Notes: a model not told the origin generated them from the letters alone. A stretch of 64,000 nt of DNA from a virus (IMGVR_UViG_3300042890_003865:1-64000); one strand, 5' to 3'; positions 34,149-44,117 are shown, numbered from the stretch's first letter. Made by a program: numbers and translations.

Positions 34149-36535
34149 AAATAAGGGTTCCTATTTTTTATTTCGAAATCAGCATACACATTTATTACAG
34201 ACCCAGAAAGTTCTCCTAAATAAAAATCTCTACCATCTTCATATCCACTTACATAAATACTGTTTGCCTCAATTTCTCCGCTCTGTATTTCTCCTTCAAC
34301 ATAACTATAGTTTTCAGAAACATCGGAGTCCGCTCTTTTTGCCTTAGGTCTTTCTAGTATTGGGGACTTTATTATTAAACCTGTCTGTACATTAGATCTT
34401 GCTGGGATAAAATCCTTTATCATTTTAAAAAGAGAGTTGTCAAAGAACTGTATAAGTCTTACAAAATCTTTAATATTATATTCCCTGAAATATCCGGAAG
34501 CTGAGTAGTAGTTGCGATTAAACTCTACTAAACTTGGATAACTTGCCTTTTGATCATCCCTAGGATCTCCTATATATTTATCTATATTAAAAGAACTGCT
34601 ATATAAAGAAATTATCTGATCGTTTATTTCATTTTGAGGAGAAAATCCAGCCTCTATAAAATGAACGTCTCTAGTGAACTCATCAGTAGGATTCTCTTCT
34701 AATCTTAGAAAAGGAGATAAAACACTACCGGTTATTGTATTGTTTACTATCCTAACTTTATTGATTACGGGAGCGGAGTATACTGCATTTAATTCTGTTA
34801 ACTTGTCTGATCCTCCAAATTCATTTACTGTTAATATTGACCCGGTAATTCCAAAAGTTGTTATTAAAGCTTTAAGACCTCTACTAGTTCCTCTTGACTT
34901 TAGAAGGTATGGTAGATTATGGTAAACCCTTTTTAAAATTTCTTTCTGTATATCCTGTCCTGCTACAGTGTATTGAGAAGCGCTTACCATAGTATTTAAA
35001 GAAGAACCTGTAGGCATAAAACTGCCTGATACGGAGCTTCCTATTAAATACTCAAATATATTCTCATTACTCTTTGAGTTATATAGCTTTATGCCTAAAG
35101 AAGATAGTGCATAATAGACTAGATCTTTTGATATTCCTCTGTGTAAATTATTATAACTTTTCCACTGATCAGTTATAGCTTTCTCAAACAGCCATATGTT
35201 ATCAAAATGCTGACCTACCATATTTAAAAACAAAGAATACCCATCATTAACAGGGTCTATTGTTATGTATTCTGGTATGGTATATATTAAATTATTTTGA
35301 TTTTCTAAATCATATGCGGATGATGTATATAATTGTCCTCCATACAGATTAGAAGATGCATCGTCACTTCCTAACCAGTTTACAACTTGAGAAGATATTG
35401 AGTTATATAAAGGATATGGCTTTACTGATCCTGACTTAGGCCAAGCAGTTGATTCTGATGCATAATATAGATAGTTCTCATAGCCGTCAAAATTTCTTAC
35501 AATACTGTCTACTTTTAATTGTAAAGATTGTATGCTTGCGCTAGAGTTAAAAGATGTATTAAAGTTAGTTGTGGATCTTATTGAAGCTATATCGGTTTGG
35601 TAAGACTCTATTAACTGTATTTTATATCTAAAATTTAACAGTCTTTCTTTGGCCGATGAAAAATGTATAAAATTATTGTAGTCACTATAGTCTACATTTA
35701 TATCAATTCCTTTCTTATTTAAAGCATTTAATAATTCTCTGTAAGCTGTTGTAGACTGGTTTGATAGTAACTCTTCGGTGTTTACATACTCAGAAGGTTT
35801 TACAGAGCTTTGATCTACATCTATATCAAAATTAGCCGATTTTAAAAAAGGAATCACTTCCTGTATTGGTGTGGGAGCTACCTCAACTTCGTAGGAAATA
35901 GCTTCTGATAGCTCTTCTACAAACCAAAAAGAAGATTTTAGATCAAACTCTATAGGAAGAGGTTGATACAATTTTATCAATATAGAATATGGATCAGTGT
36001 TTTTGTCTAGAGCTATATTTACTCCATTGACAAACTTATTATCTCCAAAATTTAATAAGAAATCTTTAAAGTACTGTGAGTTCTGTATTTCATAAAGAAA
36101 GTTTACAACTCCATCTTCTATAGTTAAATCTGAAAAATCATTCGTAGAAATTCTAAGTTCTTTTCTATCGTTAGATATTTCTTTTATGAAAAAAGACTTC
36201 TGATTTATGTTTACTATCTTCTTTCTGAATACGTTAAATTGTACTATGTAAGTACCAAAAGTAAATCCTAAATCTTCAATTACGGTCTCAGGGAAAAACT
36301 GTAGTTCTTGTGTATATGTTTCCGTACCTGCTTGTAAGTCAGTTGCAGGAATTCTATACCCAGTGTAATTATATTCAGAAAATAATAAAGAATTCCCCTT
36401 TGTATAAACATGATATTCTACGTAATCTTCAGGAAGACCAAATTGTCTTATATAATCCCTAGATGATATTAGAGAACTATCTATAGTATCATATTTAGCT
36501 AAACTTTCATTTATCTTTTGTACGGAAACTATCAT
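34145..36535 (-). CDS. Large baseplate/tail protein (796 aa)
   Basis: 796 residues. N-terminal beta region; central helical part; the segment RVYHNLPYLLKSRGTSRGLK ALITTFGITGS (about 538-570) resembles the L-P-x-L-L-x-x-(K/R)-G-T-x-x-x-L motif of phage tail-tip and baseplate proteins. The C-terminal half contains repeated Ile-Tyr-Ser segments and ends in SVINVYADFEIKNRNPYL. It lies between gp6-like wedge genes and the 726-aa protein. A baseplate wedge or tail-assembly function is inferred from position and size. Confidence 0.62.
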   Translation of the reverse strand: MIVSVQKINESLAKYDTIDSSLISSRDYIRQFGLPEDYVEYHVYTKGNSLLFSEYNYTGYRIPATDLQAGTETYTQELQFFPETVIEDLGFTFGTYIVQFNVFRKKIVNINQKSFFIKEISNDRKELRISTNDFSDLTIEDGVVNFLYEIQNSQYFKDFLLNFGDNKFVNGVNIALDKNTDPYSILIKLYQPLPIEFDLKSSFWFVEELSEAISYEVEVAPTPIQEVIPFLKSANFDIDVDQSSVKPSEYVNTEELLSNQSTTAYRELLNALNKKGIDINVDYSDYNNFIHFSSAKERLLNFRYKIQLIESYQTDIASIRSTTNFNTSFNSSASIQSLQLKVDSIVRNFDGYENYLYYASESTAWPKSGSVKPYPLYNSISSQVVNWLGSDDASSNLYGGQLYTSSAYDLENQNNLIYTIPEYITIDPVNDGYSLFLNMVGQHFDNIWLFEKAITDQWKSYNNLHRGISKDLVYYALSSLGIKLYNSKSNENIFEYLIGSSVSGSFMPTGSSLNTMVSASQYTVAGQDIQKEILKRVYHNLPYLLKSRGTSRGLKALITTFGITGSILTVNEFGGSDKLTELNAVYSAPVINKVRIVNNTITGSVLSPFLRLEENPTDEFTRDVHFIEAGFSPQNEINDQIISLYSSSFNIDKYIGDPRDDQKASYPSLVEFNRNYYSASGYFREYNIKDFVRLIQFFDNSLFKMIKDFIPARSNVQTGLIIKSPILERPKAKRADSDVSENYSYVEGEIQSGEIEANSIYVSGYEDGRDFYLGELSGSVINVYADFEIKNRNPYL

Positions 36536-36876
36536 TATCTATTAGGGGTTGTTAAAGTCACTATTTGATTTTTTAGAGACACGTTCTCTTCTCTTAGGTT
36601 TCTTATCTCCTCTTCTAAATTTTCAAAATCTATACCTATATAATCACCGCTTCTTTTTACAATCTCTAAATGAGAATTTACCGATCCGCTAGGAGGTATA
36701 TCATAAAAAAGAGTGTCGTAGTCATTAAACAACTGAGCAACGGTACTAGCCCCTGTTATGTCATCCTCTGCTGGGTTTCCATCCTGCGGTACTAGTTGTT
36801 TAAAAGAAACATCTACTACATTTGTAAATGTATTCTTACCGTATATTTTTCTTTTTATATCGACTGCTTCAGCCAT
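36535..36876 (-). CDS. Small structural protein with C-terminal coiled coil
   Basis: 113 residues. N-terminal basic strand (VDIKRKIYGKNTFTNVVDVS), a Gly/Ser middle, and a C-terminal leucine-type coiled coil (NLEEEIRNLREENVSLKNQI). Single-base TAATG junctions with both neighbours indicate a tightly coupled baseplate operon. Possibly a small trimeric connector; not recognised by family. Confidence 0.58.
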   Translation of the reverse strand: MAEAVDIKRKIYGKNTFTNVVDVSFKQLVPQDGNPAEDDITGASTVAQLFNDYDTLFYDIPPSGSVNSHLEIVKRSGDYIGIDFENLEEEIRNLREENVSLKNQIVTLTTPNR

Positions 36877-37976
36877 TATTCAGTTACTTTAAAAAAGTAT
36901 TGATCATCAAAAATTAATGTAGAACCGCTTATTATTGTTTTAATAAGAATTTTATAATACCTCTCAGGCTCTAATCCATACATGTATACATCAAAATAAT
37001 TACCTTGTAAATCTGCACTTATTTTAGTAAAATTATTATCAAAATCAACTACTGTAACGTCACCTTTTACATCTTTTATTGAATAATAAGAACTTGAAGG
37101 TATATATTTTTGTGTATTATATATTGAAGAGGTAGCATAAGTTCTAACTGGAAACTGATCTCTTACGTTCAATCGGAACCTATGTACTTCGTATTGATTA
37201 AACTCTCCCTTATTATTAGCTAAAGAAACTCTAATATCTTGAGAAGAAACTCCTGTTATATTAGATCCTGATATTAAGTATCTAGAATCATCCCATTTAA
37301 ATTCTAATACAGGGGGGTATATAGTGTTTGTATCTCTTCCAAAATAACAAAGCTTAAATACGTAATTAGGATCAAACTCTAAAGATCCTGATAATTTTAA
37401 AATGAATCCTTGATTACTTATAGAAGATGATAGCATAGCTCTAACAGCAGGAGATACGTCTACGTTTATATCTTTATTTACATACACTCCAAAAGACTGT
37501 AAAAACTCGTACCCCGTGTACCAAGTACCTCCCCCCTTATTTGGTGGAGTGAATGAAGCAGTGACTCCTGGGGAAAAGCTTGAGGTTCGCCATGCAGAGG
37601 ACCCGCTTGGTCCCATAAATTTCCAACTGGCCCCATCTGTTGGAATAGGAGAATCTCCAAACTTGCCAGTTCCCATATCCCAAGATCCGGAAATTGCAAA
37701 AACTTGAACTGTAAAATCAGAGGGAAGTCCAGTAGCATCTGCTAAATATATTTTTAAACTACTACTAAAGGACGCTGTTCTAATATAGTTAGTAATTACA
37801 TCAGACATATCTGTGTCTGAAAACTTTATCAAAGACCTTGCTGCACTGGATTGTGTTTCGTAGAGGAGGCTATTATTCTTAGTCATCTCTAATATTGGAT
37901 CTAAACCAGTATTGAGTGTCTGATAGTCAGAGTATAATGTTGTGTCTTTCTCAGCGAATATTTTATATACTGCCAT
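36876..37976 (-). CDS. DNRLRE-like jelly-roll structural protein
   Basis: 366 residues. The start MAVYKIFAEKDTTLYSDYQT, then LNTGLDPILEMTK and SSAARSLIKFSDTDMSDVI resembles DNRLRE-type jelly-roll domains (D-x-T-L-Y...N-x-G...x-R-S-L-(I/L)-K-F). The following region has GDSPIPTDGASWKFMGPSG and WYTGYEFLQSFGVYVNKDIN. The C-terminal 130 residues look like a second beta domain. Virion role inferred from its place beside the gp6-like wedge. Confidence 0.6.
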   Translation of the reverse strand: MAVYKIFAEKDTTLYSDYQTLNTGLDPILEMTKNNSLLYETQSSAARSLIKFSDTDMSDVITNYIRTASFSSSLKIYLADATGLPSDFTVQVFAISGSWDMGTGKFGDSPIPTDGASWKFMGPSGSSAWRTSSFSPGVTASFTPPNKGGGTWYTGYEFLQSFGVYVNKDINVDVSPAVRAMLSSSISNQGFILKLSGSLEFDPNYVFKLCYFGRDTNTIYPPVLEFKWDDSRYLISGSNITGVSSQDIRVSLANNKGEFNQYEVHRFRLNVRDQFPVRTYATSSIYNTQKYIPSSSYYSIKDVKGDVTVVDFDNNFTKISADLQGNYFDVYMYGLEPERYYKILIKTIISGSTLIFDDQYFFKVTE

Positions 37977-37986
37977 TTTTTATTTC

Positions 37987-39882
37987 TTAATAAGTTAATA
38001 CTCTTCCGTATATGTCTGAATTAGGGTATCTAACTTCGAATATAGATGGGTCTAAACTTGGGTATATTATATTATTTTTAGTTGCTCCTTTAATATCGTA
38101 CCCGTATTGAGAATATCCATTAGCTACTCCATACTTATTTACCACTTCTATTTTTACAACACTCTGAACGCCTTTTATATTTCCACAACTTAGTACGTTA
38201 TACAAGTCTGATAAAAGTATAGGCTGATTTATTTGCCACTTATCTATGTTAAAATAGTCCCTTAAAGAACTTAAACAATCATTTAAAACTTCTCTGCTAT
38301 TATAGGCAGGTAATACTATAATATCAAAATTTATACCTATGTTAATATAGTAAGCATTTTTAATATTTATAGCATCTGTTAATATCTTATATTGAGATAT
38401 GTAAGTCTTTAGGTTTTCTTTTACTGCTGGAGATGCTTCTGTTAATCTTTTATTAGCATCGTAAGAAAGTACATACATACTCAACTCTAAAGGATTGTCT
38501 TCTATAAAATCGGTTGCACTGTCTATTTCTTTTAAGGATAAGTCCTGTGTTACATAAGCTTTTGATATGCTACCATATTTAGGAGGCAGACTTAGAGCTC
38601 TTATTATATGATCCTCTTTTGTTACGTTTCTTAACTGTGTAGGGAATGATGCTATAGTTCTCTGTCTTATATCTTCTACACTATCTCCTTCACCTCCTCC
38701 AGAAGAAGGCAACTCATTGTTAAAAGACAAAGTCCTTCGTATATAGGAAAGCAATCCTTGATTTAAACTTGTAGGATTTAAAGACACAGGAGTAGAGGTA
38801 ACCTCATATATCTGGGAAATATCATTAGACGGGACGTTTGTTTGTGCCCCTCCTCCTATCATATATCTTACTGTTAATGTTGTGTTACTCGGTGCTAATC
38901 CATATTCTTTAGTGTAGATAAAGTTAGATGGATCATAAGCTGTAAACATCCTATCTACAGAAGTTGGATTTCCTATACCCACATTATTAGGGTTTGGTAT
39001 AATAGTAGAATCATTAGAGCTTACTATTCCTGATCCAAATTCTAATACTAATTCATTTTTTTCATTATATCTAGATACAAATCTTCTATTTACTGTTATA
39101 AGTTTTAGTAAATAAGGTGCTGAATTATTATATTGAGATAGTGTTGGATCATTAGCTGCATTATTTAAAACATCTTGAAATATAGTATTTTGAGCTAAGT
39201 AGGGAACTTCATACCATTTATTACCATCACTATCTATTACGTCAAGTATCTGAATTATATTTGTATCTGGTAAAGTTACTGTGTCAAATTTTACAGCTTG
39301 TCCAAAAGTAAAATCTTGAGATTTTATAGTACCTGCTATAGCTTTTACTTTCTTCTTTAATAGGTAATATTCAGGCTGATTAGTGGTATTGTTTATTTGA
39401 AAAACGCTTACTTCTGTAGGATCTGCTGATGATGAGAAGCTAAAATCTACCGAATCTTGTGTTACAAAAACAGTATCAGAATTAGTAGAAGATTTTATTT
39501 TTGCTTCTTTATCAACAACTAAACAATATGAGTAGTCTGGGTTAGCTATATTAGACGCTATTATAGCAGGCACTTGTTGAAATACACTGAGTTCGGCTAT
39601 AGCGGTGCTTACTACTTTAGGCCTGTAACCTAAAGAGTATGCCATGGATATTAAATTTTGTTTATCTTGGGCGTACAGGAGTAAATTTTCTTGGGTCTGT
39701 TTATCCACATAAAAAGACAGAACATCTCCAACATAGGATGCCATTTCAATAAACATATTTCCAGGAGTAGCCTCTGTAAAGTCGTTATAAACCTCAGGAA
39801 AATAGTTTTTGGCATACTCTATGAGAGATTCTTTAAAACTGCTAAAGTCTTTGTTAATATATTTTATGTCTCTCTGTGCCAT
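37987..39882 (-). CDS. Baseplate wedge protein, gp6-like (baseplate J family)
   Basis: 631 residues; T4 gp6 is 660. N-terminus DIKYINKDFSSFKESLIEYA, TEATPGNMFIEMASYVGDVL, SFYVDKQTQENLLLYAQDKQ (about 4-72) is the gp6 and baseplate-J opening pattern, with L-G-Y-R-P at about 84-88. The central part has PSSGGGEGDSVEDIRQRTIA (about 393-412), the J-like motif before the dimerisation region. gp6 dimers form the wedge ring around the hub. It overlaps the gp25-like gene by one base. Confidence 0.9.
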   Translation of the reverse strand: MAQRDIKYINKDFSSFKESLIEYAKNYFPEVYNDFTEATPGNMFIEMASYVGDVLSFYVDKQTQENLLLYAQDKQNLISMAYSLGYRPKVVSTAIAELSVFQQVPAIIASNIANPDYSYCLVVDKEAKIKSSTNSDTVFVTQDSVDFSFSSSADPTEVSVFQINNTTNQPEYYLLKKKVKAIAGTIKSQDFTFGQAVKFDTVTLPDTNIIQILDVIDSDGNKWYEVPYLAQNTIFQDVLNNAANDPTLSQYNNSAPYLLKLITVNRRFVSRYNEKNELVLEFGSGIVSSNDSTIIPNPNNVGIGNPTSVDRMFTAYDPSNFIYTKEYGLAPSNTTLTVRYMIGGGAQTNVPSNDISQIYEVTSTPVSLNPTSLNQGLLSYIRRTLSFNNELPSSGGGEGDSVEDIRQRTIASFPTQLRNVTKEDHIIRALSLPPKYGSISKAYVTQDLSLKEIDSATDFIEDNPLELSMYVLSYDANKRLTEASPAVKENLKTYISQYKILTDAINIKNAYYINIGINFDIIVLPAYNSREVLNDCLSSLRDYFNIDKWQINQPILLSDLYNVLSCGNIKGVQSVVKIEVVNKYGVANGYSQYGYDIKGATKNNIIYPSLDPSIFEVRYPNSDIYGRVLTY

Positions 39883-40280
39883 TAGGTTATTTGTATTAAT
39901 ATAGAGTCAGCATTATTATTTATCGAATAATTAAGCTTTATGTTTAAAAGATTTCTATCATAATCAGGAGAAAAGTCTAAAGCATTAACTGTTATCATAG
40001 GAAAATAAATTCCAAGATTGCTTAGTAAAATGTCTCTTGCATCCGTAAAATCAGAAAGTTGATCGAAAAGAAGCTTTCTTAAATCAGCTCCAAACTCAGG
40101 ATTAAACACCCTCTCTCCTTTATTGGTAAGCAGGTAGTTTGTCAAGTTACTTTTTATCTGATCTTTTGTTGTGTAGTTAGTAGTGAATACGTTAAAATCG
40201 TTGAATGGTAATCTTATACCTATCCCCCTATTAGGGTTCCTATCGGAAGCAGTCGTTGTATATGTTACCCTTCTCCTCAT
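39882..40280 (-). CDS. Baseplate wedge protein, gp25-like
   Basis: 132 residues, the same length as T4 gp25. GIGIRLPFNDFNVFTTNYTT, KDQIKSNLTNYLLTNKGERV and FNPEFGADLRKLLFDQLSD (about 20-80) match the GPW/gp25 family, including the E-R-x-F-x-P-x-F-G core. gp25 starts sheath assembly and joins the wedge to the sheath; relatives are the T6SS TssE proteins. Gene order gp25-gp6 matches contractile tail modules. Sheath and tube genes are not in the window. Confidence 0.92.
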   Translation of the reverse strand: MRRRVTYTTTASDRNPNRGIGIRLPFNDFNVFTTNYTTKDQIKSNLTNYLLTNKGERVFNPEFGADLRKLLFDQLSDFTDARDILLSNLGIYFPMITVNALDFSPDYDRNLLNIKLNYSINNNADSILIQIT

Positions 40281-40281
40281 G

Positions 40282-40662
40282 TTATCCTACTCTATTTTTA
40301 AGTTCTTTCCAAGCTATTGAGTCTTTTTTCATGAAAGGTATAGGTGCGTCTATGTTTGGCAAAGCCCCATTTGTAGACATTTGCATTGCCGCCTCTTCAG
40401 ACATTCTAGGTATCTGCGCTGGTCTTTGGAAATCCGAACCTACTGCTTCTCTAAGCTTTGCCTTAAATTCATCAGGAGATTGTATTACTTGCTGGGTTGA
40501 TACGCCCCTTCCTTCTTTTATAGACTTGGCTAAAAGCATTTTAACTTCTTTTAAGTCTTTTTTGAAAGAAGTCTCCATTTCTTCCTTAATTGCTTCTTTT
40601 ACAGCAGATTTTACAGCCTCTTTCATAAGCTCCTTAAAGAGGATTAATTCATCTTGTGTCAT
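40282..40662 (-). CDS. Small Lys/Glu coiled-coil protein of the baseplate operon
   Basis: 126 residues. N-terminal charged helix (MTQDELILFKELMKEAVKSA then VKEAIKEEMETSFKKDLKEV), then a linker and ALPNIDAPIPFMKKDSIAWK at the end. No recognised family. It lies 1 base from the gp25-like gene. A late-type motif variant stands 4 bases upstream. Structural or chaperone role inferred only from location. Confidence 0.52.
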   Translation of the reverse strand: MTQDELILFKELMKEAVKSAVKEAIKEEMETSFKKDLKEVKMLLAKSIKEGRGVSTQQVIQSPDEFKAKLREAVGSDFQRPAQIPRMSEEAAMQMSTNGALPNIDAPIPFMKKDSIAWKELKNRVG

Positions 40663-40665
40663 ATT

Positions 40666-40674
40666 AATAAATAT
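40666..40674 (-). promoter_or_regulatory. Late-promoter-like motif variant ATATTTATT
   Basis: One mismatch to ATATTTATA in gene sense, 4 bases before the ATG at 40662 and after the stop of the upstream gene. Confidence 0.35.
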
Positions 40675-40687
40675 TTAAGTGGGGAAT

Positions 40688-41662
40688 TTATGTTTGGTTT
40701 AAAATAGCCTTTATCTCATCTAATAATTGTTCTGAGGTAGAAAAGTAACTGGGAGCCGTTTGTGCCTTTATCATTCCGGAACTTTTATCGTAAGCACGTC
40801 CTATTATTTGCTTACTATCGTATTTTTCTACCTTAAGTATATACTGGTTTAGGTTTTGGTCGGTAAAATCCTCGGAATCCGTTTTTTCTCCTGGGACTCC
40901 AAATAGTTCGTCAGCAAGCATTTCCTCTGCTGTATTTTCATCTATGAAGCTGCCTTTGTTGGCTTCGTCATCTATTTTTATGGAAACTTGTAAATTTCTG
41001 AATCTTTCTATTAGCCTAGTTACAACTTCTTTATTTTGGGCTAATTCCCTACCTATTACCTTTAGATACTCTTTTACTATTTCTTTTAAAAATATAAGTT
41101 TTATCCCTTTTTTTAAAACCACAAAAATAGGTCCGCTAACAGGGTTGGCAGATAATATTAATTCTTGAACGTCTAATATTGTCTTAAAAGTTTCTATTGC
41201 GTCTCTTATTGTTGATAAAGAGCTTATAGTGGTTCTAAGAATGGTCAGAGTGTTTTGTATTGATGCTATTTTTGTTTCTACAGACGCCTTTATCTCTGTT
41301 GCTTTTTGAAGATCAGCTCTAGTTACAGTTATCACTAAGGTATTGCCTTGAAGGGTAACTCGGCCTTTAGAGTCTACTTTTTTAACAGAATCTTTTACTA
41401 GCTGATCTACCTTCTTTTCTACATTTAGAATTAATGAATTTATTTTATTTAATGTCTTTGTTATGACAAAGCCAAAAGGATCTTGAACAGCTCCGCTTAC
41501 ATCATCTACTATTCCCGTTACTCTATCTTGAGCTTCCTGTGCTTTTTGTCTAGCCGCATTGGCTTTTTCTCTAGCAACGTTTATAGTATCGTCTACTTTC
41601 TTAGTGGCCCCTTCTGTTATGGAGCTTACTTTAGAGTCTATATTTGAAGTGCTTAGAGCCAT
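40688..41662 (-). CDS. Helical baseplate-operon protein (324 aa)
   Basis: 324 residues. Long N-terminal coiled coil (VDDTINVAREKANAARQKAQ onward), KINSLILNVEKKVDQLVKDS, a helical bundle to about 220 with a moderately hydrophobic segment (SANPVSGPIFVVLKKGIKLI), then an acidic C-terminal domain. No catalytic motif. It shares one base with the upstream 155-aa gene. Possibly a hub-associated or tape-related helical protein; unassigned. Confidence 0.55.
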   Translation of the reverse strand: MALSTSNIDSKVSSITEGATKKVDDTINVAREKANAARQKAQEAQDRVTGIVDDVSGAVQDPFGFVITKTLNKINSLILNVEKKVDQLVKDSVKKVDSKGRVTLQGNTLVITVTRADLQKATEIKASVETKIASIQNTLTILRTTISSLSTIRDAIETFKTILDVQELILSANPVSGPIFVVLKKGIKLIFLKEIVKEYLKVIGRELAQNKEVVTRLIERFRNLQVSIKIDDEANKGSFIDENTAEEMLADELFGVPGEKTDSEDFTDQNLNQYILKVEKYDSKQIIGRAYDKSSGMIKAQTAPSYFSTSEQLLDEIKAILNQT

Positions 41663-42129
41663 TATATTGTTTTAGATATTTTAGACCTTATTGGAGAGTC
41701 CTGCTGAGTATATTTTGTTTTATAAAATCCTAGTTTACCTTTTAAAGTAGCAGCAGCAACATTTATATTTGGAATACCGGAAACCCCTACTCCTAGAGCA
41801 TTAGATTTAGATAAACTAGCAGAAAAAGCATCTAAAGCGCCTATGATATCTGTTATAAAAGCTATAACAGATTCTGCTTTTGCTATAGGCTCATTAAATC
41901 CATTTTCCGGCAGTCCTAGTTGTATGCTTGGGGCATTTATTACAAACTTATTATCTTGATTTGTAGAACCTCGTAATCCTATATCAAAGTGAACAGATTC
42001 CACAGCTGATATTCCAACTGTCTTTTTGGACAATACAAAAACAGAATCATCCTTACTGTTAAGAATTACTCTATCAGAATTAAGGATTACTGTGTCCTTC
42101 TCAAAGTTATTAAAGTCTATGAATCCCAT
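41662..42129 (-). CDS. Small hub-associated protein with beta-prism-like repeats
   Basis: 155 residues. The N-terminus has short repeating strands (DTVILNSDRVILNSKDDSVF then VLSKKTVGISAVESVHFDIG) like the stacked strands of gp5/VgrG-type needle prisms, then a helical segment and a basic C-terminus. Encoded 3 bases downstream of the gp5-like hub gene. It could be a needle or spike extension. Inference from strand periodicity and position. Confidence 0.55.
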   Translation of the reverse strand: MGFIDFNNFEKDTVILNSDRVILNSKDDSVFVLSKKTVGISAVESVHFDIGLRGSTNQDNKFVINAPSIQLGLPENGFNEPIAKAESVIAFITDIIGALDAFSASLSKSNALGVGVSGIPNINVAAATLKGKLGFYKTKYTQQDSPIRSKISKTI

Positions 42130-42132
42130 TAT

Positions 42133-43749
42133 TTAAAAAAGAGTGTCTACAAATCTTTTAAAAGATGCCACTGTTATTTTAAGTCCTTTATTTATTAAAG
42201 GATTTGATAACCCTATTTCAACAGCTCTATCGTCACTAATCTCACTACCTAATACAAAACTATCAGGTTTTACTATCTTACCTTTACTAGCCAAAATAGG
42301 ATAAAATATTCCTGCGTAAAGAGAATATCTATCTGCATTCATAAATTGACTCTTGTTACAAGCAAAATATTTTTTCATTAATCCAACTTGATACTCATAA
42401 GAAGTTCCTAATATTTGATCTAAAGAGCTTAATCCAATACATTTTAGGGCAGGCTTAGTAAATTGTATCAACCCCACAGCAGCAAGTGAATATCCGGGAG
42501 TTGGTACGGTTCTGTATTTTTTTCCAGGACCTTTATTATCTTTATTTTTTCTGTATAAAACCGCTTTTTCGTAAAGACCAGTACTTTCCATTCTTATAAA
42601 AGTAAGTAAGTCTTTATAATTAATATTGTATTGAGTAGCTAAATCTTTTATTAGGTTTTTAAACTTTGCATTACCTCCGGTACTGACAGTATTATTTTTT
42701 GAAACTTCTTCGTCTTTTGATATAGCGGAGGCGGTATCAACTTCTCCTGATGTTCCTAGTGCTACTGGTACTTCTTCAAAATTTAATCCTATAACCAAAA
42801 GATCTTCTCTTTCTGGCAACTGTTCTTCATCTGTTTCTACTATTGATTGCATACTAGCGGATACTGGTGTAGAAACTACTTTTTGTTCCACAGGTGTGTC
42901 TTTCTCTATAGGCTTCTGATCTTCTTGTTTTAAGGATTCTTGAGGTTGCGCTTTAGGTTGTTGATCAGTTACTACCATGTTGTTTTTATCTGGTATGGTA
43001 ACAGTTGTATTGTATGAATCAAAGTTAGCAGATGCCGGCTGAAAACTAACATTGTGCCCTGACATCATCATTAGGGTAGATCCGTCATCGTTTATACTTT
43101 CGAATCTTGCTGATGCATCTGCTGTTTTAGCTTGGTTATTGGATATAACAAATATAGGATTATTTTTTTTAGCTACCCAAGGAGTTCTAAATCCTTCCAT
43201 ATTAGAGCCAAATCTAATAGAATTTCCTCTCCTACCTTCTATCGTTATATCTCCGGGAGCTTTTATTAATCTTTTTATTTCACCAGATGGGTTGTACTTA
43301 CCAGTAACGTACTTTTCATTTGGATTTAACTTTAAATATGACTCATCAGGAGCTGCGTTTTCTTCAGGAGCGTTAAATAATGATACAATATCAGTATAAT
43401 ACACTTCTGGCTTATAGTTGTCGAAGCTGTTTTGAGCTTGTTTGCTTACAAATACTTTTAAAACCACTATCTCGTTTACTAGTGGGTATCTAGTTATGTT
43501 ACTGCTTATTGGTCTAGCTATTACGGGATCGGATTCAGGATTATTAAAATTTATAAATGGCCTACACTCAATGGTTCCTATTGCCTTCCATCCTCCTAAA
43601 TTAGTAAACTTCTCTTTATTGCTATCATCAAGAAGGACATAGCTTACCCTAGCCATTACTAAATCGAAAGTAGACTTCTTACTAGCAAAATCTACTGCCG
43701 CATTCATTGATGACCCTAAAGAAAACGATATTACGTTTGGACTTGACAT
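42133..43749 (-). CDS. Baseplate hub with lytic transglycosylase domain, gp5-like
   Basis: 538 residues. The N-terminal OB-like domain (about 30-200) carries RLIKAPGDITIEGRRGNSIR FGSN near 160-183, a gp5/hub pattern. A long Pro/Gln/Glu linker (about 255-350) follows. The C-terminal domain (about 360-538) has DLLTFIRMESTGLYEKAV with Glu388 as the catalytic acid and SLAAVGLIQFTKPAL (about 421-435), the G-L-x-Q motif of SLT-type lytic transglycosylases. It would puncture peptidoglycan during injection. T4 gp5 uses a lysozyme domain instead, so this is a domain swap. Confidence 0.85.
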   Translation of the reverse strand: MSSPNVISFSLGSSMNAAVDFASKKSTFDLVMARVSYVLLDDSNKEKFTNLGGWKAIGTIECRPFINFNNPESDPVIARPISSNITRYPLVNEIVVLKVFVSKQAQNSFDNYKPEVYYTDIVSLFNAPEENAAPDESYLKLNPNEKYVTGKYNPSGEIKRLIKAPGDITIEGRRGNSIRFGSNMEGFRTPWVAKKNNPIFVISNNQAKTADASARFESINDDGSTLMMMSGHNVSFQPASANFDSYNTTVTIPDKNNMVVTDQQPKAQPQESLKQEDQKPIEKDTPVEQKVVSTPVSASMQSIVETDEEQLPEREDLLVIGLNFEEVPVALGTSGEVDTASAISKDEEVSKNNTVSTGGNAKFKNLIKDLATQYNINYKDLLTFIRMESTGLYEKAVLYRKNKDNKGPGKKYRTVPTPGYSLAAVGLIQFTKPALKCIGLSSLDQILGTSYEYQVGLMKKYFACNKSQFMNADRYSLYAGIFYPILASKGKIVKPDSFVLGSEISDDRAVEIGLSNPLINKGLKITVASFKRFVDTLF

Positions 43750-44117
43750 TAAGCTGTTGGCATATTTTGATTTGTTATTGCCTTTTTCTCCGCAACAGTT
43801 TCTTGGGCTAACCTTAACAATTCCTCTTTCTCACTATCAGGTAAAAGGTAATCTCCAGTTTCTTTTCCTCTTACCATAGCCTTTTGGACTATAGCAAGCA
43901 TCTTTATAAGAACATCATCGTTCTTTAGATTCAAATCCATATAGCTGGCTATCAAAGGTACCATCATTACAGCATCCCCCGTATTCTGAATCAACTCCCT
44001 TAGCTGTTCTATCATGTCAGTTATTTGTCGTTCCTTGTTGCTAGAACGATCGTAAACTTCTTTAAGTAGGTCGGAGAATTTTTTCTTACCAAACACTACT
44101 TGATCGAAATCAGACAT
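43749..44117 (-). CDS. Helical late protein next to hub gene
   Basis: 122 residues, all-helical prediction: VVFGKKKFSDLLKEVYDRSS, NKERQITDMIEQLRELIQNT, GDAVMMVPLIASYMDLNLKN, ending in Glu/Lys/Ala. I recall similar proteins in Bacteroidetes phages but no function. It shares one base with the hub start and lies 11 bases after the late sigma gene. Possible assembly chaperone. Confidence 0.55.
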   Translation of the reverse strand: MSDFDQVVFGKKKFSDLLKEVYDRSSNKERQITDMIEQLRELIQNTGDAVMMVPLIASYMDLNLKNDDVLIKMLAIVQKAMVRGKETGDYLLPDSEKEELLRLAQETVAEKKAITNQNMPTA

